Origin: Terriglobus aquaticus
Lineage (GTDB): Bacteria; Acidobacteriota; Terriglobia; Terriglobales; Acidobacteriaceae
Reading direction: 5' to 3'
Assembly: GCF_025685415.1 (NCBI RefSeq)
Contig: NZ_JAGSYB010000001.1
Location: forward strand, 3,720,001 to 3,784,000
DNA: 64,000 nucleotides
The notes below the pieces were generated by a model. That model was given only the letters and a program-made list of their open reading frames with translations, did not search any database and was not told the DNA's origin. The position numbers and the translations under genes are program-made. Each line of letters starts with the position of its first letter. Positions within the stretch are counted from its first letter, which is position 1. Below are positions 1 to 10,110 of this stretch, one piece after another.

Positions 1-158
1 TGGTAGTGTTCACCCTGTTGACGGTGGCTGACTTTGCGCGCATCCGGGCGGGTGGCAACGGCCAGCGTGCCACGGTGCTGGCGCTGACCATTTATCTGGA
101 CGGCATCAACATCTTTTTGGCCGTGCTGCAGTTGATGGGCGGACGTCGCCGTGACTAA
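1..158 (+). CDS. Bax inhibitor-1/YccA-like membrane protein, C-terminal fragment
   Basis: Only the last 51 codons lie in the window, open at the left edge in the frame that starts at base 3 and ending with TAA at 156-158. The peptide is a hydrophobic tail containing IYLDGINIFLAVLQLMGG followed by a basic end, GRRRD. A final membrane segment written as YLDxxNxFLxxL(x)xxG is characteristic of Bax inhibitor-1/YccA family integral membrane proteins, which are proposed calcium or proton leak channels. Assignment rests on this tail only. The gene runs toward the flippase gene on the opposite strand, and a shared hairpin separates them. Confidence 0.6.
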   Translation, partial: VVFTLLTVADFARIRAGGNGQRATVLALTIYLDGINIFLAVLQLMGGRRRD

Positions 159-178
159 CGTCCAGCGACAACGAGCAA

Positions 179-211
179 AGAGCCGGTCTGCCTAGACCGG
201 CTCTGCTGTTT
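179..211. terminator. Bidirectional Rho-independent terminator
   Basis: A perfect 11-bp stem (179-189 pairs with 194-204) with a GCCT loop is followed on the plus strand by GCTGTTT. It lies between two convergent genes. The stop codon of the minus-strand flippase gene (192-194) sits in the loop and at the stem edge, so the hairpin overlaps the end of that coding sequence. Confidence 0.75.
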
Positions 212-1721
212 GCAGGCGCCGACGCTGGATGCGCTCGCGCAGGATCTGGACGAGTTCGCCCATCTGAAACGTGGGCCAGGCGGCCGCAGCCAGCAGAAGC
301 GATGTGCCGACGGCCGCCGCCACACCCACCGGCAGCGACCAGTGCGCCTCGCGCAGGGCCGGCCAGGCCACCGCGGCAAAAGCAACCACGATGAATCCAC
401 AGAAGCGCCACAGCAGGCCCTTGCCGAACTGGTATTCGACGGGAAAGAGGCGTGTGTTCAGGCGGACAACGCCGGCGGTCTGGATGATCTCCCACGTGAG
501 CCAGGTGACGATGAACCCTGGCAGGCCGAAACGGTGCATCACCGGCACAGCGACCGCGAGCATGACCGAATAGCCGATGAGGATGAAAGTCGAGAGCTCC
601 TCGTGTTCGTTGGACGAGGACTGGAACTGCGTCTTGTGCTCCTTCAGGCCGAGCACCGCGGAGACGAGCGCCATCAGGAAGCAGAGCTCCGGCTGGTACA
701 GGTGCCGCTTGTGCAGCCACACGGTAAACAGCAGCGGGCACATCAGCAGGCTGCCGATCGAGACCACCGGGATCAGGAACAGGACCAGGCGTTCGGAAAG
801 GTCGTAGAGGCGGCGCAGGCGCGGCCAGTCCTGGCGACCGACCATCAGCGTAATGTCCTGCGCGAACACCGAGGACGCCATGCTGAGCAATTGGCGCGAC
901 ATCTGGAAGACCACCCGGACCACGCCGAACAGGGCGACCGTCCCTGGGCCCATTACGCGTTGAATGACGAGAATCGGTCCTTGCCAGGTGAGAAAGCCTG
1001 CAATGGAGATCAGGCCGAAGTGTCCGCTGGGCTTCAGGATGGCGCGAACCGTGCTCCACGATCCGGCAGAAAGGCTGGGCACCAGCGCGGGTGCGATGCG
1101 CCGCAGGTCGACCAGGGCGAAGAGCAGGAACACCAGGTACGACGCCAGTTGCAGCCCCGCCAGCACCGGGAACGACGCCCGGAAGAAGATCGCGGCCGCC
1201 ATGCTCAGGATCATCAGCAGGCGTTGCGCGCTGGAGATGTAGTTGCCGCGATGCAGAAGGCCGACCGCCATGTAGCTGTTCGTAAGAAGGCTAAGGAACA
1301 TGTTGCCGCTGATCTGGAGAATGATGAGGTACAGCGTGACGGCGGCGGCACTGGGCGTGACGTGGTGCAGGCGCAGCCAGCCGGCCACCGGCAGGACGAA
1401 GACGATGAGGCCGCCGATCGAGAAAACGGACGCGATCAGGAGCAAGAGGCGAAAGGCGCTGGCCTGGATCGTGCGGGCGCCAGGGAGGTCGCCACCGTTG
1501 TACAGGATGGTGATCTGGTTCGAGGCGTAGGTCTGGATGCCGTAATTCAGGGTGTTCAGGTAGCTGACGGCAGCGGTCAGAGCCAGCCATTCGCCGTAGG
1601 TCTCGATGCCGGACGGGTAGAACTTGAAGAAAAAGGGTGGGACAAGAAGCTGGGTGAGGACGGTCAGCCCCTGGCCGACGAAACCGGTCAGCAGGATCTG
1701 CAGGAGGCGCCTGAGGCTCAT
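192..1721 (-). CDS. Polysaccharide flippase, Wzx/MATE-like (509 aa)
   Basis: This is an integral membrane protein of about 12-14 predicted hydrophobic segments, with the usual length (about 500 aa) of lipopolysaccharide or O-antigen flippases in the MOP superfamily. The N-terminus (MSLRRLLQILLTGFVGQG) enters the first membrane helix directly, and segments alternate with short basic loops through to a basic tail (LRERIQRRRL). Such proteins translocate undecaprenyl-linked oligosaccharide repeat units across the inner membrane. No polysaccharide polymerase or glycosyltransferase lies beside it, so its substrate cannot be inferred. The ATG at 1721 has no strong ribosome-binding site. The gene diverges from rpoD, and 285 bases separate the two. 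Confidence 0.7.
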   Translation of the reverse strand: MSLRRLLQILLTGFVGQGLTVLTQLLVPPFFFKFYPSGIETYGEWLALTAAVSYLNTLNYGIQTYASNQITILYNGGDLPGARTIQASAFRLLLLIASVFSIGGLIVFVLPVAGWLRLHHVTPSAAAVTLYLIILQISGNMFLSLLTNSYMAVGLLHRGNYISSAQRLLMILSMAAAIFFRASFPVLAGLQLASYLVFLLFALVDLRRIAPALVPSLSAGSWSTVRAILKPSGHFGLISIAGFLTWQGPILVIQRVMGPGTVALFGVVRVVFQMSRQLLSMASSVFAQDITLMVGRQDWPRLRRLYDLSERLVLFLIPVVSIGSLLMCPLLFTVWLHKRHLYQPELCFLMALVSAVLGLKEHKTQFQSSSNEHEELSTFILIGYSVMLAVAVPVMHRFGLPGFIVTWLTWEIIQTAGVVRLNTRLFPVEYQFGKGLLWRFCGFIVVAFAAVAWPALREAHWSLPVGVAAAVGTSLLLAAAAWPTFQMGELVQILRERIQRRRLQTAEPV

Positions 1722-1770
1722 GGGCTTGAGTGTACCGGGCCGCTTCCCGGGGCGGGTGCATCTTTCTGGC

Positions 1771-1801
1771 TTGGAGAACGTCCTATAAAGTGTGCTATTC
1801 T
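1771..1801 (+). promoter_or_regulatory. Possible promoter in the 285-base gap upstream of rpoD
   Basis: The gap between the divergent flippase and rpoD genes (1722-2006) contains an A/T-richer patch. TTGGAG (1771-1776) lies 19 bases before TATTCT (1796-1801), and an overlapping TATAAA is at 1784-1789. Both are imperfect sigma-70 matches. If used, rpoD would have a leader of about 200 nt. Nothing else recognisable lies in this gap. Confidence 0.25.
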
Positions 1802-2006
1802 ACACAACGCTGGAGAAATGCGCCCAGATGGTTCGGTCCTTACACGGCCGCTAACCTTGCGCCGCGGACCTTAGAGCCGCACAGAGTTTCGTCCAGCCAA
1901 CTGGCACACGACGTATTGACTGCAACAGGCTACGTGTCTCGCGGGTGGGAACGGCGGGTCCGTTTGAACCTGTATCTCCGTCCTGTTGCACTAACTTTTA
2001 GCAAAT

Positions 2007-3725
<1,719 letters not shown>

Positions 3726-3788
3726 GCAATCGACGTTGCAGGGCGCGCAAGCGCCTGAACAGCAACCTACTGCTGACTACAGTAGAAA

Positions 3789-3818
3789 GGCTCACCGGTT
3801 CCGGTGAGCCTTTTGTTT
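3789..3818 (+). terminator. rpoD terminator
   Basis: A 10-bp GC-rich inverted repeat (3789-3798 with 3801-3810) centred on GGTTCC is followed by TTTTGTTT. It lies 63 bases after the rpoD stop codon and before the convergent minus-strand gene, so it may serve both. Confidence 0.85.
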
Positions 3819-3842
3819 GCGTTCTGCAACGGCCCGCCGTCG

Positions 3843-4205
3843 TTAGGGGCGCGGGGTTCCAGGTTGCGACGTGCTGTTGGGATTGCCCGTGGCGGTTGCT
3901 CCTGTGCTGGGCAGGGCCGTGGTATTGGGAGCGGCACCGTTGTTCGGGCTGAGCGATCCGTTGGATGTGCTGTTCCCGGGTAGCGCTCCGTTGTTCATGG
4001 TGGAACCCGTGGTGTTCTGGCCCGTGGAGTGCTTGTGCCGACGATGGGTGGACCGCGTCGTGGTGCTGCTGTTCGTGCCGGTGCTGCTGTCCATGCTGGA
4101 GCCGGTCTGGCTGCCGGTGCTCTGGGAAGTGCTGGGCGACTGCGCAAAGCCGATGGTTGCGACGGTGCTGAGGGCGAGGATTGCTGCGGAGCGACGAATA
4201 TTCAT
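3843..4205 (-). CDS. Low-complexity Ser/Thr/Asn-rich secreted protein (120 aa)
   Basis: I recognise no family. The ATG at 4205 is preceded at good spacing by GAGAGG. The protein starts with a Sec signal peptide (MNIRRSAAILALSTVATIGFAQ, cleavage likely after GFA). The mature chain is about 95 residues of Ser, Thr, Asn, Gly and Pro, with a short basic island HRRHKH near the middle and no cysteines. Such chains are usually disordered and may be envelope-associated or spacer-like. It is oriented head-to-head with the cupin gene downstream of 4350, and the 144-base gap probably holds both promoters. A longer frame extending to 4622 exists but overlaps the cupin gene and lacks the signal-peptide logic. 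Confidence 0.65.
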   Translation of the reverse strand: MNIRRSAAILALSTVATIGFAQSPSTSQSTGSQTGSSMDSSTGTNSSTTTRSTHRRHKHSTGQNTTGSTMNNGALPGNSTSNGSLSPNNGAAPNTTALPSTGATATGNPNSTSQPGTPRP

Positions 4206-4349
4206 AAGAACCTCTCGCCTTGTTAGGATGCCGCAACGAACCTGGGGCGGGCGTCCAGGTCGTGTCCAAGTCGCGCCGTGAGCGTGCGGCCAAAGCAGCC
4301 GGGCATGGATTGCGGCACTGCGGTGACGCGCTTCCGGTAGGCTGCTGCC

Positions 4350-4772
4350 ATGGCTGATGAGACGATCTTTGACATCGCGGAGCTGGCGGCAACTCTGCCA
4401 GCCACCAGTGAGACGATGCTGCGCGACCTTCGCCTGGTCGATCGTGAAGCGGCGAGCTGCCGCATCTTCCGTACCTACCGGCCTGTGCCGCTGCACTTCC
4501 ACGTGAGCTGCGACGAATACCTGTACGTCCTGCAGGGCCGAGCTATGTTTCAGATCGGCGATGCGGAGCCACGCGAGGTAGGCCCGGGCATGCTGATTTA
4601 CTTTCCAAAGCGCACCGTGCATGGCATGCCGGCGCTGCTGGAGGAGCCCTTCGTGGTGCTCGCAATCGATACACCGCGCCGGCCGATTGACGATGTCACC
4701 TTTGTCGACCCAGCCGACGGTGATGCCAAGACGTTTATCGCGACGAATGCATTGGAGAGAATCTACGGGTGA
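4350..4772 (+). CDS. Small single-domain cupin protein (140 aa)
   Basis: This is a one-domain cupin (Cupin_2 type). The first cupin motif is PLHFHVSCDEYLYVLQG near residues 47-63, with two His and a Glu as likely metal ligands. The second is the PGMLIYFPKRTVHG segment with its single His near residue 91. Cupins of this size bind a divalent metal and serve as isomerases, dioxygenases or sugar-binding sensors, and nothing nearby fixes the substrate. The ATG at 4350 follows the last bases of a divergent promoter region without a clear ribosome-binding site. It is convergent with the MarR gene, whose stop lies 15 bases downstream. Confidence 0.75.
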   Translation: MADETIFDIAELAATLPATSETMLRDLRLVDREAASCRIFRTYRPVPLHFHVSCDEYLYVLQGRAMFQIGDAEPREVGPGMLIYFPKRTVHGMPALLEEPFVVLAIDTPRRPIDDVTFVDPADGDAKTFIATNALERIYG

Positions 4773-4787
4773 ACCCGCGCGTTTGTC

Positions 4788-5195
4788 TCAGGAGGCAGCC
4801 TCCTCCAGCTTCTTGAGTGATCGCATCATCTGCGCAAGAGGCCGGTTCAGACGGGCTGCCATCTTCGACTGTGCGGTGGCCCAGTGAGGTTCGGCCTTAC
4901 GAAGCAATGCTGCTCCGGAAGACGACAGGCAGTACAGGATCTGGCGCGCATCGCTGCTTCCGGGGCGCGATCTGACAAGGCCGGCCGCCAGCAGCAGTTT
5001 CAAATTGCGAGACACAGTTGTCGTGTCCAGTGAGAGCATGCGGGCAATTGCCCGGCCGTTGCACTCGTGGTGGCGCAGCAGCGTGAGCACTTCAAACTGC
5101 GCCACTGTGAGGCCAACTCGACCGAGCTCCGCTTCGTACACAGACGTGAGCAAGCGAGCGGCTCGCCGCGTCTGCGCGCATAAACACTCGTTCAC
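4788..5195 (-). CDS. MarR-family transcriptional regulator (135 aa)
   Basis: A winged helix-turn-helix repressor of the MarR type, 135 residues, the normal size. Helices of the dimer interface flank a DNA-binding segment containing MLSLDTTTVSRNLKLL and a wing with RSRPGSSDAR. The GTG start at 5193-5195 overlaps the TGA of the upstream gene in a GTGA arrangement, which implies translational coupling. The longer open frame to 5387 is only the overlap with that gene. MarR proteins usually repress their own operon and respond to phenolic, oxidant or antibiotic ligands. A palindrome at 5620-5639 just upstream of the operon is a good candidate operator. Confidence 0.85.
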   Translation of the reverse strand: MNECLCAQTRRAARLLTSVYEAELGRVGLTVAQFEVLTLLRHHECNGRAIARMLSLDTTTVSRNLKLLLAAGLVRSRPGSSDARQILYCLSSSGAALLRKAEPHWATAQSKMAARLNRPLAQMMRSLKKLEEAAS

Positions 5196-5608
5196 TTGGC
5201 TGGCTCGACAGACCCGGCGGTGTCGAGCAAGAAGCGCAGCGGGTTTAGAGGTCCTAGCGGAATCAGTTGAAATTCCATCTGCCTCGCAACGCCGAGCGGC
5301 AGTGCTTCCAGCAGCGTGTGTGCTTCTTCGGTTGTGGGTACATTCATCACGAAGACGACGCCAGCCTGGTCTTTGCGTGAATACCACTGGTCAATTTTCC
5401 CGCCCAGGTATAGCTGCACCGTTTCGCGCACCTCCTTGGGCATGGTTGCCCGCAGTGTTGCGGACGGTGCTCCTGTGAGATGACCGATGGCAAGCACTTT
5501 CGTAGTGGGGCCCTGTGCCATGGACGCAAGCCCTGGGGCTGGATTGGGTGAGGTTTGCGCGGATGCAAGTGCGGGGATCGTGAGGGCAAGCAAGGCGGCA
5601 CGAAACAT
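5192..5608 (-). CDS. Secreted muconolactone-isomerase-like protein (138 aa)
   Basis: The ATG at 5608 is preceded by GGAG at a six-base spacing, and the protein begins with a Sec signal peptide (MFRAALLALTIPALASAQ). The C-terminal half carries AHTLLEALPL followed by a MEFQLIPL strand. This matches the pattern of muconolactone delta-isomerase and related dimeric alpha/beta-barrel (ferredoxin-like) proteins. Those enzymes are cytoplasmic, so an exported version probably has a different task. It is co-transcribed and translationally coupled with the MarR regulator downstream. The fold call is by motif only and no catalytic residues could be verified. Confidence 0.6.
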   Translation of the reverse strand: MFRAALLALTIPALASAQTSPNPAPGLASMAQGPTTKVLAIGHLTGAPSATLRATMPKEVRETVQLYLGGKIDQWYSRKDQAGVVFVMNVPTTEEAHTLLEALPLGVARQMEFQLIPLGPLNPLRFLLDTAGSVEPAK

Positions 5609-5619
5609 GTTCGTCTCCA

Positions 5620-5639
5620 ATCGTTGCATCTACAACGAT
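5620..5639. promoter_or_regulatory. Candidate MarR operator palindrome
   Basis: ATCGTTG (5620-5626), six spacer bases and CAACGAT (5633-5639) form a perfect 7-bp inverted repeat. Its inner core, TTG-N6-CAA, has the form typical of MarR-family operators. It ends 12 bases upstream of the start codon of the first gene of the two-gene operon encoding the regulator, directly beside the ribosome-binding site, as expected for autorepression. Confidence 0.55.
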
Positions 5640-5679
5640 CGCAGGATAGCACCGGCGGCACTAGCAGGAGCTGCATTTT

Positions 5680-7152
5680 TCAAAATTCGCGTAGATGCTG
5701 AAGTGTGACCGGAGGGAGATAGGTGCCGAGCAACTCGCGGGTCCACCATGCCCCAGTCGAGCGCTTCGTCTGCGGGTCGGTGTAGCGATACCAGTAGAAG
5801 AGCGCGCGGATGTGGGTAGGGGGAGCTTCGGAAAACGGGTTGTGGCCCATGAGTCCCAACGTCGAGGCGTCGTTGCGCAGGAGCTTCTGGATCAGGCGAA
5901 CGAACCAGAGTTCGTGGCCGGACACGTAGATGCCGCGAGGCAGCACCTGCACACTGAACGGCAGAAACCAGATCATCCAATCCAACCGCAGGTGATAGGG
6001 AGCAATCTGCGGTGGGCGGCGGTACACATCGCCCGGCTTGGCTTTGAAGCCATATTCCTGCCACTGTGTTGCCGGTGTCAGCACGCTGTCGCGGGTGCCT
6101 TCCAGCACGATCTCAAACCGCTCCTTGCCAACGGTTCCGAACGCGCCATAGCTGTTCACCAGGTGGTAGCGGTTGTAGCTGTAGTTCATCTTTTGCTGCC
6201 GAGACAGCAGGTTTAGTACCGGTTGCACGCTAAGCGCGGCCACAGCCACAGCGAGCAGGTACAGCAATCCATGTAAGGCCGGAGGCATCGGAGCCGCAAC
6301 TGCGGAGAGGTGCAACGGCAAGACGTGTTGCAGGACTTCGTCCGAGAAGCCAGCAATGCCGAGTAGGGCTGTCAGCCAGTTGAGCCACGAGTAGTTCCCG
6401 CTGACGATGAGCCAGATCTGCTGAAACGTACACAGCGCCGCGGCAATGGCCGCAACCGGTTGAGGCCCGAAGAGACCGAACGGCACCACCACCTGGACGA
6501 AGTGACTGAAGATAACGCCGAACCGGTGCGAGGCCTTGGGTAGCCGATGAAAATACCAGCTCAGCGGGTTCGGTAGCGGCTGGGTTTCGTAGTGGTAGTA
6601 CAGGGCGGTCAAGTCTTTCCAGACGCGGTCGCCTCGCAGTTTGATCAGGCCCGCGCCCAGTTCCGTGCGAAACAGCATCCAGCGGAGGATGAGCACGGGG
6701 ATGACGCTGGGCTGGATGTGAGTGGGACCGAGGAACGCCGTGAAGAAGCCGGCCTCCAGCAGCATGGATTCCCAACCGAAGCCGAAGAAGCGCTGGCCGA
6801 CGTTCTGCACCGACAAATACAGCACGTAGAGCAGGAGCCACGCCGTGACGGAAAGCCAGATCGGGCCCGCCTCGGTCAAACCTAGTGCCGCGCAAGCCGC
6901 TACAACAATGCCAGTCCAGGCGACGGCATCGAGCAGCCGGTCCGAGTAGCGCCAGTGAAACAGGCTCGGCGCGTCCCTGAAGCGAACGCGCTGCAGAAAC
7001 GCTGGAATCGGGGACAAGCCGTGCTCGCCCAGCAGCGGCTTGCCCTGGTTCTTTACCGTGAGAAAGGCGAGGAGGTACAGCAACGCCATGCCCCGCTGCA
7101 GCACGAGCCGAGCGACGGAAACATGGCCGACGTACTGGTCTGCAAACGCCAT
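5680..7152 (-). CDS. Lipase maturation factor family membrane protein (490 aa)
   Basis: A polytopic membrane protein with about eight to ten hydrophobic segments. It carries hallmark motifs of the lipase maturation factor (LMF/DUF1222) family: FFGFGWESMLLEAGF near residues 120-135, GAGLIKLRGDRVWKD near 165-180, and YHYETQPLPNPLSWYF just after. In vertebrates LMF1 assists folding of dimeric lipases in the endoplasmic reticulum. The bacterial proteins are uncharacterised. The ATG at 7152 is fixed by an in-frame TGA a short distance upstream. It lies 47 bases downstream of rhaM on the same strand, so co-transcription is possible. Confidence 0.8.
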   Translation of the reverse strand: MAFADQYVGHVSVARLVLQRGMALLYLLAFLTVKNQGKPLLGEHGLSPIPAFLQRVRFRDAPSLFHWRYSDRLLDAVAWTGIVVAACAALGLTEAGPIWLSVTAWLLLYVLYLSVQNVGQRFFGFGWESMLLEAGFFTAFLGPTHIQPSVIPVLILRWMLFRTELGAGLIKLRGDRVWKDLTALYYHYETQPLPNPLSWYFHRLPKASHRFGVIFSHFVQVVVPFGLFGPQPVAAIAAALCTFQQIWLIVSGNYSWLNWLTALLGIAGFSDEVLQHVLPLHLSAVAAPMPPALHGLLYLLAVAVAALSVQPVLNLLSRQQKMNYSYNRYHLVNSYGAFGTVGKERFEIVLEGTRDSVLTPATQWQEYGFKAKPGDVYRRPPQIAPYHLRLDWMIWFLPFSVQVLPRGIYVSGHELWFVRLIQKLLRNDASTLGLMGHNPFSEAPPTHIRALFYWYRYTDPQTKRSTGAWWTRELLGTYLPPVTLQHLREF

Positions 7153-7199
7153 TCCTGGCTGGTTTGGATGCGTTCACGCAAAGCAGGGAAGAGCAGTCG

Positions 7200-7538
7200 C
7201 TAGGCGTTGAACTGGAAGACGCTCTCCAGCAGCACCCAGCGTTTGCTGGCGTCCGTGTCGGCGTCGTCCACTTGCTGGAACTTCGCCATCTCTTTCTCCC
7301 ACTGCATCACGGTCGGGTTGGCTTGATCCATGGCGGCCTTGCGCTCAAAGCTGAAGTCATCCGTGGTATCCAGAACCATGAAGAGCTGATAGCCGTTGCG
7401 GAAGATCTCGCTTCTCACAATGCCGCTGGCGCGCAGAGATTCGAGCACACCCGGCCACACCTCACGGTGACGCTGAACATATTCTTCCGCCAGCGCCGGG
7501 TCAGGGCGAAGCTGTAACGTGAGCACGAAGCGCTGCAT
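7200..7538 (-). CDS. rhaM: L-rhamnose mutarotase (112 aa)
   Basis: Encodes a small cytoplasmic enzyme interconverting alpha- and beta-L-rhamnopyranose. The family signature RHREVWPGVLESLRASGI and the strand RNGYQLFMVLDT are present, and the length (112 aa) is close to the roughly 104 aa norm. The ATG at 7538 has GGAG eight bases upstream. The longer open frame to 7652 would add 38 residues that are out of character and is rejected. No rhamnose isomerase, kinase or aldolase gene is adjacent, so this is an isolated copy. Confidence 0.85.
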   Translation of the reverse strand: MQRFVLTLQLRPDPALAEEYVQRHREVWPGVLESLRASGIVRSEIFRNGYQLFMVLDTTDDFSFERKAAMDQANPTVMQWEKEMAKFQQVDDADTDASKRWVLLESVFQFNA

Positions 7539-7636
7539 ACTCGGGTCTCCGAGAACCATTCTCTCGTAGAACACAGCCGCCGCGGGGCGGCAGTCAGGGC
7601 CGCAGAGCAGGCGTCGAGCTCGAACCCAGAAGCTCT

Positions 7637-8893
7637 CTAGCTGGAATGCCACTCATTGGTGGGATCGTTCAGCATGTCGGCCAGGATGTTATCGGGCGGC
7701 ACGTAGCGTTTGGCAAAGCCGCGCATACCCTCCTGCAACCTGTTACGGATCATGATGATGTCCGTTGCGGCGGCCGACTCGAACGAGTGCTGCATCGAGT
7801 GGTTCGTGCCGCCTTCCACGTAGAACCGCTTGGTCCCACGAGCGATCTCATGCTCCAGGTGAAAGCTGCGCATCGCCGTAACGATCGAGTGGCGCTGCAA
7901 TCCGCTTCGGTTCAATTGCCAAAGGATCTCGGTCGAGTCGCCGTAGCGTCGCCCAGCGATGACGCTGAGCCAGCGGCCATCGCCATCCTGCAGTCCCATC
8001 AGATAGGGCGAGCGCAGCTTGGACTGCACTGCCAGACGCCAGCGCAGAACACGCTCCGGCAGGGGGAAGCTCGAGTCCCGATTAAAGTCGGCGAGGTCCT
8101 CCGCCTTGATGTTCAAATCCGGCAAAAAGCGGCAACGCAGCTCCGATTCCGCGCGACGGCGATAGTACCGCAGGTTGGCCCGCGTCTTTTGACCCAGCCG
8201 AGCGAGCGTTCCTTCGTAGGTGTCGCTCAGGTCCAGGTGAGACGGTTGCTGACGGTTGCGGACCGCCCAACGCACACCAGGAACGGACCTGCCCCAGCCG
8301 CTCATGCTCGGTGAACTCTCAGACTGAACGGTGAGCAGAACCATCTTGGCACCTTTGCGAAACAGCAGGTCGGATGCGCGAAGCGCGAACCGCAACCGCT
8401 GCTGCGGAGCTCCCAGCAGAACACCGCGGCCCGACCGGTCGTTGCTGGCAAAGACACGGGAGGGAACACCAAACGGCCGGAACTCATGGATCAGTAGAGC
8501 TCCCACCGGAGTGGAAGAGCCTCTCTGCCGCGATGTATCCCGCATGAGAACTAGGTGCGGCGTGCGCCGCATCAGGCCGGGTTTCTCCAGGAAGTAACTC
8601 AGGTCTTCAACGGAGTCCCGCTGGCCGCTTGCCTCAGCAAGCGCACTCAGGGCAGGCCGTGCAGCAAGCACCTCCTCATGCCCCACCAGGTGCTCGAACG
8701 CCATCTCCTGCGGAGCCGATCTGCGCTCGTACTGGACGAAGGGCACTCGGCTGTTGCGAAGCCGTCCAGCCAGCCCGATCGTGCTTGTTTGGAATGTGCG
8801 AAAAGCCCGAAGTCCACTGGGCGAGAGGACGGGGCTGTTAGGAGCGCCGTCCGTGTCGAAATGAGTTGTCTCCGTGCCGTTCAACGTAGCCAC
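7637..8893 (-). CDS. GNAT-fold acyltransferase, BioF2/CelD-like (418 aa)
   Basis: The architecture matches Acetyltransf_6 (FemAB/CelD-like GNAT) proteins, which transfer acyl or aminoacyl groups to cell-envelope or polysaccharide substrates. The C-terminal GNAT half contains LGQKTRANLRYYRRR near residue 235 (the usual KTRxNLRR helix of the family) and the acceptor segment KRFYVEGGTNHSMQHSF near 360. The start is uncertain. GTG at 8893 gives a full-length protein, while the first ATG would remove 63 residues. It is the first gene of a same-strand run with rhaM and the LMF-like gene, with gaps of 98 and 47 bases. Confidence 0.7.
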   Translation of the reverse strand: MATLNGTETTHFDTDGAPNSPVLSPSGLRAFRTFQTSTIGLAGRLRNSRVPFVQYERRSAPQEMAFEHLVGHEEVLAARPALSALAEASGQRDSVEDLSYFLEKPGLMRRTPHLVLMRDTSRQRGSSTPVGALLIHEFRPFGVPSRVFASNDRSGRGVLLGAPQQRLRFALRASDLLFRKGAKMVLLTVQSESSPSMSGWGRSVPGVRWAVRNRQQPSHLDLSDTYEGTLARLGQKTRANLRYYRRRAESELRCRFLPDLNIKAEDLADFNRDSSFPLPERVLRWRLAVQSKLRSPYLMGLQDGDGRWLSVIAGRRYGDSTEILWQLNRSGLQRHSIVTAMRSFHLEHEIARGTKRFYVEGGTNHSMQHSFESAAATDIIMIRNRLQEGMRGFAKRYVPPDNILADMLNDPTNEWHSS

Positions 8894-8997
8894 CCGTCAG
8901 GGTTAGCTTATCGACCGACATGCAATGAAGCAACGTCATACTGTGCCAGTTCGAGACATTCTGGTGAAAAGCGTTGTCATTTAGCTACACAGAATTT

Positions 8998-9029
8998 GCG
9001 CTGAAGGAAGAGCTCTCTTCCTTCAGCGC
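8998..9029 (-). terminator. Hairpin at the end of prfA
   Basis: A perfect 15-bp inverted repeat (8998-9012 with 9015-9029) begins seven bases beyond the prfA stop codon. On the minus strand it is followed by AAATTCT, a poor U-tract. It is probably a terminator or a 3'-end stabilising stem. Confidence 0.6.
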
Positions 9030-9036
9030 GCTCGGC

Positions 9037-10110
9037 TCAAGCTGCGGTAGCTTCCGCTTTCAGCCTCTCCGCAGTGTCATGCGCGATCAGGGCGTCCACC
9101 ACCGGCTGCAGCTTGCCCTGCATCACGTACTCCAACTGGTGCAGCGTCAGGCCGATACGGTGATCGGTGAGCCGATTTTGCGGGAAGTTGTAGGTGCGGA
9201 TCTTTTCGGAGCGATCACCCGAGCCTACCTGCGACTTGCGGGCGCTGGCCTGAGCCTGGTGCTGCTTCTCCATCTCCACTTCGTAGAGGCGCGCACGCAG
9301 AACGCGCATCGCCTTTTCGCGGTTCTTGATCTGCGACTTCTCGTCTTGGCAGCTCACCACAGTGTTCGTGGGCAGGTGGGTGATGCGGATCGCCGAGTAG
9401 GTGGTGTTGACCGACTGTCCACCCGGACCGGACGAGCAGAACGTGTCGATGCGCAGATCCTTCTGCTCCACCTTCACGTCTACCTCTTCTGCTTCGGGCA
9501 GTACCGCTACCGTGATGGCGCTGGTATGGACGCGGCCCTGTGTTTCCGTGGCCGGAACCCGCTGGACGCGATGCACGCCGGACTCGTATTTGAGTGAAGA
9601 GTAGACGCGGTCGCCTTCGATCAGCGCCGTCACGTCTTTCATGCCGCCCACCGAGGACTCGGTTTCCGAGAGGATCTCGACCTTCCAACGGTGTAGCTCG
9701 GCATAGCGCAGGTACATGCGAAAGACCTCCGCGGCGAACAGGGAGGCCTCGTCACCGCCGGTCGCGGCGCGGATCTCGAGCACGACGTTCTTTTCGTCGT
9801 TCGGATCCTTGGGCAGAAGCATGATCTTGAGCTGCTCTTCGATCTCGGGCAGACGGCCTTCCAGCGCGGTCAGCTCCTCCTGCGCCATGGCACGAATGTC
9901 CGGATCCGATTCGGTCAGCATGACCTTGGCGTCCGCGATGCCGGTTTGCACCTGCTTGTACTCGCGGTAGCGCTCGATCACCGGCTCCATGTCGCGGTGC
10001 TGCTTGGCCGTCTTTTGGAAGCGCTGCTGGTCGCTAATAACGGACGGATCGGCTAGGTCTTTTTCAAGTTCCTTGTAGCGTTCTTCGAGCTGTTCCAGAC
10101 GATCAAACAT
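9037..10110 (-). CDS. prfA: Peptide chain release factor 1 (357 aa)
   Basis: RF1 recognises UAA and UAG in the ribosomal A site and triggers peptidyl-tRNA hydrolysis. The catalytic GGQ lies near residue 230 in [20 protein letters not shown]. The tripeptide anticodon region reads [12 protein letters not shown] near residue 185, the RF1-type PxT rather than the RF2-type SPF. Length is standard. The ATG at 10110 has GGAG eight bases upstream. The usual partner prmC is not downstream, where a hairpin ends the gene instead. Confidence 0.97.
   Translation of the reverse strand: MFDRLEQLEERYKELEKDLADPSVISDQQRFQKTAKQHRDMEPVIERYREYKQVQTGIADAKVMLTESDPDIRAMAQEELTALEGRLPEIEEQLKIMLLPKDPNDEKNVVLEIRAATGGDEASLFAAEVFRMYLRYAELHRWKVEILSETESSVGGMKDVTALIEGDRVYSSLKYESGVHRVQRVPATETQGRVHTSAITVAVLPEAEEVDVKVEQKDLRIDTFCSSGPGGQSVNTTYSAIRITHLPTNTVVSCQDEKSQIKNREKAMRVLRARLYEVEMEKQHQAQASARKSQVGSGDRSEKIRTYNFPQNRLTDHRIGLTLHQLEYVMQGKLQPVVDALIAHDTAERLKAEATAA

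Noticed and set aside
210-1874. 554-residue plus-strand open frame antisense to the flippase
   Set aside because: Composition (Gln/Arg/Glu/His-rich) is the mirror of a hydrophobic membrane protein; no motif or ribosome site.
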